9,665 nt of DNA, from positions 1 to 9,665 of the forward strand of contig JBDREF010000233.1 in NCBI GenBank assembly GCA_043820045.1, in the 5' to 3' direction. Shown piece after piece: positions 7,346 to 9,665 of the stretch. Made by a program: the position numbers and the translations under genes. The first letter of the stretch is position 1, and the number at the start of each line of letters is the position of its first letter. Under the pieces are notes generated by a model. That model searched no databases and was not told the origin of the DNA. It saw only the letters and a program-made list of their open reading frames with translations. This stretch comes from JBDREF01 sp043820045 (GTDB taxonomy: Bacteria; Planctomycetota; Phycisphaerae; Sedimentisphaerales; Anaerobacaceae).

Positions 7346-7351
7346 ACTGCA

Positions 7352-8338
7352 ATGCGCAAAGAATTGATTTGTCCGGTATTTTCGATTGTACTGCTGGCTC
7401 TGGCCGGTTGTGCCGCAGAGAGTTTCAGGCAGGGCAAAGGAACACAAGCAGATGAGATAAACGGTCGTCTTGGAGAAATGGTGACCATACCTGCCGGAAG
7501 CTTTCTGATGGGCAATAACGGCCAGGAAGGATTTGAAGGTCCCGAGGAATTCCCTCAGCACTCGGTTTACCTTGCGACCTATCAGATAGGCAAATATGAA
7601 GTGACCCGCGGCCAGTATCGCAAGTTCATCGAAGCCGGCGGGTATCAGGACCCGAATCATTGGTCGCCTGAAGGTTGGAAATGGAAGCAGAGCGATGCGA
7701 TAGTCTATGCAGGAATGGGCGGCAAGTTCAGGCGTGTCGTGCGACCGGACGCCGACAAGGAACGCAGCGAACCGGAGCATTGGGCAGCCGAACAGGAATG
7801 GATCGGTCACGGATACAATCACCCCGTTTTCGTCCAGACGGATGACCACCCCGTTGTCGGCGTGACGTACTATGAGGCGAAAGCATACTGCAGATGGGCG
7901 GGCGGAAGGTTGCCGACTGAGGCGGAATGGGAGAAGGCTGCAAGATGGGACCGGGAGAATCAGCACGCAAATATCTGGCCTTGGGCAGACACCTGGGACC
8001 CGGAGAGGTGCAACAACCCGGAAGACCACAATCCCGCCGGGGGAGGATACAGAACGAATCAAAGCGCTCCGGTTGGCAGTTACCCCGACGGAGCCAGCCC
8101 ATACGGCTGCATGGATATGGTGGGCAACGCCTATGAATGGACAGCCGACGATGCCAAATCTTATCCGGGCAATCAAGAGCCTTTCGATCACACCGGCTAT
8201 CATTTTGTAAGAGGCGGGTGCTGGGACGATGGCCCCCTGAACGTCCGTTGTGCTTACCGCGGATGGTACCTGCCTGCCGGCAGCGGAGGTGTCGGCCCCG
8301 GCGACAGCGACTACATCGGATTCCGTGTGGCTCGTTAG
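7352..8338 (+). CDS. SUMF1/FGE-fold lipoprotein without the FGE cysteine pair
   Basis: This 328-aa protein starts with a lipoprotein signal: MRKE, a hydrophobic run, and the lipobox LAGC with C20 as the lipidation site, so it should be membrane-anchored and face the periplasm. Residues 43-328 form a formylglycine-generating-enzyme-type (SUMF1) domain: MVTIPAGSFLMG (43-54), HPVVGVTYYEAKAYCRWAGG (166-185), RLPTEAEWEKAAR (186-198), MVGNAYEWTAD (256-266), RGGCWDD (287-293) and the closing GFRVAR (323-328). True FGEs have two catalytic cysteines in the stretch after RGG; here those positions read D and V by eye alignment, and the nearby C290 and C300 lie elsewhere. It is therefore unlikely to make formylglycine, and no sulfatase gene is nearby. 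Such domains also serve as binding modules or other enzymes; the role is unknown. The start at 7352 is chosen for the lipobox and AGAGGT upstream. Confidence 0.87.
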   Translation: MRKELICPVFSIVLLALAGCAAESFRQGKGTQADEINGRLGEMVTIPAGSFLMGNNGQEGFEGPEEFPQHSVYLATYQIGKYEVTRGQYRKFIEAGGYQDPNHWSPEGWKWKQSDAIVYAGMGGKFRRVVRPDADKERSEPEHWAAEQEWIGHGYNHPVFVQTDDHPVVGVTYYEAKAYCRWAGGRLPTEAEWEKAARWDRENQHANIWPWADTWDPERCNNPEDHNPAGGGYRTNQSAPVGSYPDGASPYGCMDMVGNAYEWTADDAKSYPGNQEPFDHTGYHFVRGGCWDDGPLNVRCAYRGWYLPAGSGGVGPGDSDYIGFRVAR

Positions 8339-8481
8339 ACAAAACTGGGGATGGTTACGAACGCCGGTACGTCATTGAGTCGACCGGCGCCGAGACGCTG
8401 GCACTCTACTGGAAGGTCTCGTCCGCATCGGGCGATTATCGGCAGTTCTATTCGACGGCCCTTGCGACCGGCACAAAGGCG
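8338..8481 (+). pseudogene. Possible coding remnant after the SUMF1 gene
   Basis: In a frame different from the SUMF1 gene, 48 codons read like ordinary protein (for example RRYVIESTGAETLALYWKV), with many aromatics and 35 of 48 codons ending in G or C. There is no start codon with a ribosome site. The 5' edge meets the SUMF1 stop, and the 3' end runs into the opposite-strand TPR gene. It could be the relic of a gene lost by rearrangement or a chance frame in GC-rich DNA. A 7-bp GC-rich inverted repeat (8362-8368 with 8383-8389) lies inside it but lacks a T-tract, so I do not call a terminator. Confidence 0.22.
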
Positions 8482-9665
8482 ACTCGCTTACGGCCGCGGA
8501 TTTCTTCGATTCGCTGCTCTAATTCCGCCGCCCTGGCGGTCTGTCCCTTGTCACGGTACAGCCCGGCTAACGTTTCCAGCACGTTGGCCACATTCGGATG
8601 ATAGTCGTCGAAAATGCTTTCGAGCATATCCAGAGCTTTTTGGCACAGTCTCTCCGCTTCGGCCTGTTTGCCCTGACTTGCGCAGACCTTTGCGAGGTGC
8701 GCCAGGGCTGTCGCCGCCCGGTCGCTGCGGGCGCTGTGCGAGGTTTCCAGAACCTCAAGCGCCTCCTGCAACGCGCGCTCGGCCTCGGGATATCGCTTGC
8801 TGAGGATATAGAACTCTCCCAGCCGGATCAGGACATCGCTTTTGACCAGTTGTCCCGAATCGGCCTGGCTCTCGACCGCACGCATGGATTTCTCGATGAG
8901 CATCTTTGCGTTGGCCAGGTCACCCTTCGCCTGGTAAACCTGTGACATTATCAGCCAGGCAGGCACGAGCATGTGATGGTCCGGGCCGTAGACTCTTTCC
9001 TGCACGGGAAGGATTCTGGACATCAGTTCCTCGGCCTCGTCATATCTCATTTGAATCGCGTATAGTTTTGCCAGGCTGGCCAGGACCTTCGTTGTATAGA
9101 GATGCCTTGGGCCGTACTTCTTTTCAATCAGGGCTATCGCCTTGTCGAAGTACGATTCGGCCTTTCTCAGATCGCCCTGTGCGACGAGCAGGCGGGCCAT
9201 ATCCACCTCGAACGGCGCGACGTCCTGCGCGTCCTCGCCGCTGACTTTCCGCATGATGGTCATCGCACGCTCGAGTGCGGCCGCAGCCTCCGCGTACCGC
9301 GACTGTCCCTGGTAGATCTCGCTTAGAATCCTCAACGTGTATGCGACATAGGGATGATTCGGGCTGTAGATCTCTTCCTGCAGTTCAAGTCCGGACTTGC
9401 ACATTGTCTCGGCCTCGGCCAGCTTGCCCTGGTTCTTGTAAAGGTAGGCTAAGTCGAGCCTGCACGCGCACTTTTCCGAGTCGGGGGTCTCGCCCGTCTT
9501 CGCCAGATCGAGCGCCCTTTCCAGGAATGGCTGTGCTTTTTCGTACCCGCCGGAAGCCATATATACCCTTGCCATCGACCGTAGCGAGGCGCACGACCAT
9601 GCTCGCTGCCCTCGGGAGTCCTCTCGGACGGCGGTTGCGGCCTGGGCACTGGGCGTTCCCGCCGC
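8448..9665 (-). CDS. Kinesin-light-chain-type TPR protein (5' partial)
   Basis: The frame is open through the right edge at 9665, so the N-terminus is missing; the ATG at 9573-9575 is internal, because the preceding codons (CASLRS) continue the first repeat helix. The visible 405 codons contain about nine TPR units of roughly 42 residues, each with the pattern A-x-x-Y-x-x-x-G-[x]-Y-x-x-A-E and several followed by 'YGPDH' or 'NHPYV' loops, as in the kinesin light chain (TPR_10/TPR_12) class. The repeat array ends at about EEIRGRKR, followed by a short tail VAFVPVARAVE. TPR arrays bind proteins or peptides; the partner is unknown, and any enzymatic or signalling domain would lie in the missing N-terminal part. 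It is convergent with the SUMF1 lipoprotein gene 109 bp away. Its DNA is GC-rich compared with the hydrolase gene. Confidence 0.88.
   Translation of the reverse strand, partial: AAGTPSAQAATAVREDSRGQRAWSCASLRSMARVYMASGGYEKAQPFLERALDLAKTGETPDSEKCACRLDLAYLYKNQGKLAEAETMCKSGLELQEEIYSPNHPYVAYTLRILSEIYQGQSRYAEAAAALERAMTIMRKVSGEDAQDVAPFEVDMARLLVAQGDLRKAESYFDKAIALIEKKYGPRHLYTTKVLASLAKLYAIQMRYDEAEELMSRILPVQERVYGPDHHMLVPAWLIMSQVYQAKGDLANAKMLIEKSMRAVESQADSGQLVKSDVLIRLGEFYILSKRYPEAERALQEALEVLETSHSARSDRAATALAHLAKVCASQGKQAEAERLCQKALDMLESIFDDYHPNVANVLETLAGLYRDKGQTARAAELEQRIEEIRGRKRVAFVPVARAVE

Larger units (their letters stand above)
6940..7351. other. AT-rich divergent intergenic region
   Basis: About 410 bp separate the hydrolase and SUMF1 lipoprotein starts. 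The hydrolase-proximal part (6950-7060) is AT-rich and holds the palindrome and repeats listed separately. The frame of the lipoprotein stays open back to an ATG at 7112, but that extension has no signal-like start and would bury the lipoprotein signal 80 residues inside. I could not settle on a convincing promoter in either direction. No RNA gene was recognised. Confidence 0.5.

Noticed and set aside
7112..7351. An 80-residue N-terminal extension of the SUMF1 lipoprotein
   Set aside because: It would place the lipobox in mid-protein, and the ATG at 7352 has its own ribosome site. The extension looks like read-through of an untranslated leader.
8598..8945. Plus-strand frames opposite the TPR gene
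   Set aside because: They are shadows of the repeat-rich TPR coding strand. The TPR periodicity is clear only on the minus strand.
1..9665. A defence, CRISPR, secondary-metabolite or mobile system
   Set aside because: I saw no Cas, nuclease, transposase, integrase, toxin-antitoxin or synthase motifs and no regularly spaced repeats. The genes fit an ordinary cell-envelope and catabolic neighbourhood.

Overview
The window looks like a piece of a Planctomycetota chromosome, probably class Phycisphaerae near the Sedimentisphaerales. This is inferred from protein types remembered from that group: a filamentous-haemagglutinin-like exoprotein with cadherin-like domains and a distinctive cysteine-containing C-terminal module, Tat-exported versions of normally cytosolic TIM-barrel enzymes, a SUMF1-domain lipoprotein, and a long kinesin-light-chain-type TPR protein. 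No marker gene is present to prove the placement. I found no rRNA, tRNA, CRISPR array, transposase, phage gene or toxin-antitoxin pair.

Layout, left to right. (1) Bases 1-2553, plus strand: the 3' part of a large repetitive surface or secreted protein that begins outside the window. It is followed by a strong hairpin terminator at 2585-2630. (2) Bases 2744-5303: a divergent pair of Tat-signal enzymes. An enolase-superfamily (mandelate racemase-type) enzyme is on the minus strand and an aldo/keto reductase on the plus strand. The roughly 360 bp between them carries two good sigma70-type promoters firing outward. A palindrome overlaps the -35 box of the reductase promoter. (3) Bases 5428-6939, minus strand: a secreted alpha/beta hydrolase of the S33 tripeptidyl-aminopeptidase type. 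It is clearly more AT-rich than the genes around it. (4) Bases 6940-7351: an AT-rich divergent control region with a palindrome and short repeats. (5) Bases 7352-8338, plus strand: a SUMF1/FGE-fold lipoprotein that lacks the usual catalytic cysteine pair. (6) Bases 8448-9665, minus strand: a nine-repeat TPR protein whose N-terminus lies outside the window. Between (5) and (6) is a short coding-like stretch that may be a gene remnant.

All five genes whose role in export can be judged carry an export signal or belong to a secreted family (FHA-like exoprotein, two Tat substrates, one Sec substrate, one lipoprotein). The shared theme is the cell envelope or periplasm. The enolase-family enzyme and the reductase could act in one periplasmic sugar or sugar-acid conversion, but their substrates cannot be read from sequence. 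No clearly new multi-gene system is visible. The best leads are the Tat-exported enzyme pair, the C-terminal module of the exoprotein, and the cysteine-less SUMF1 lipoprotein.
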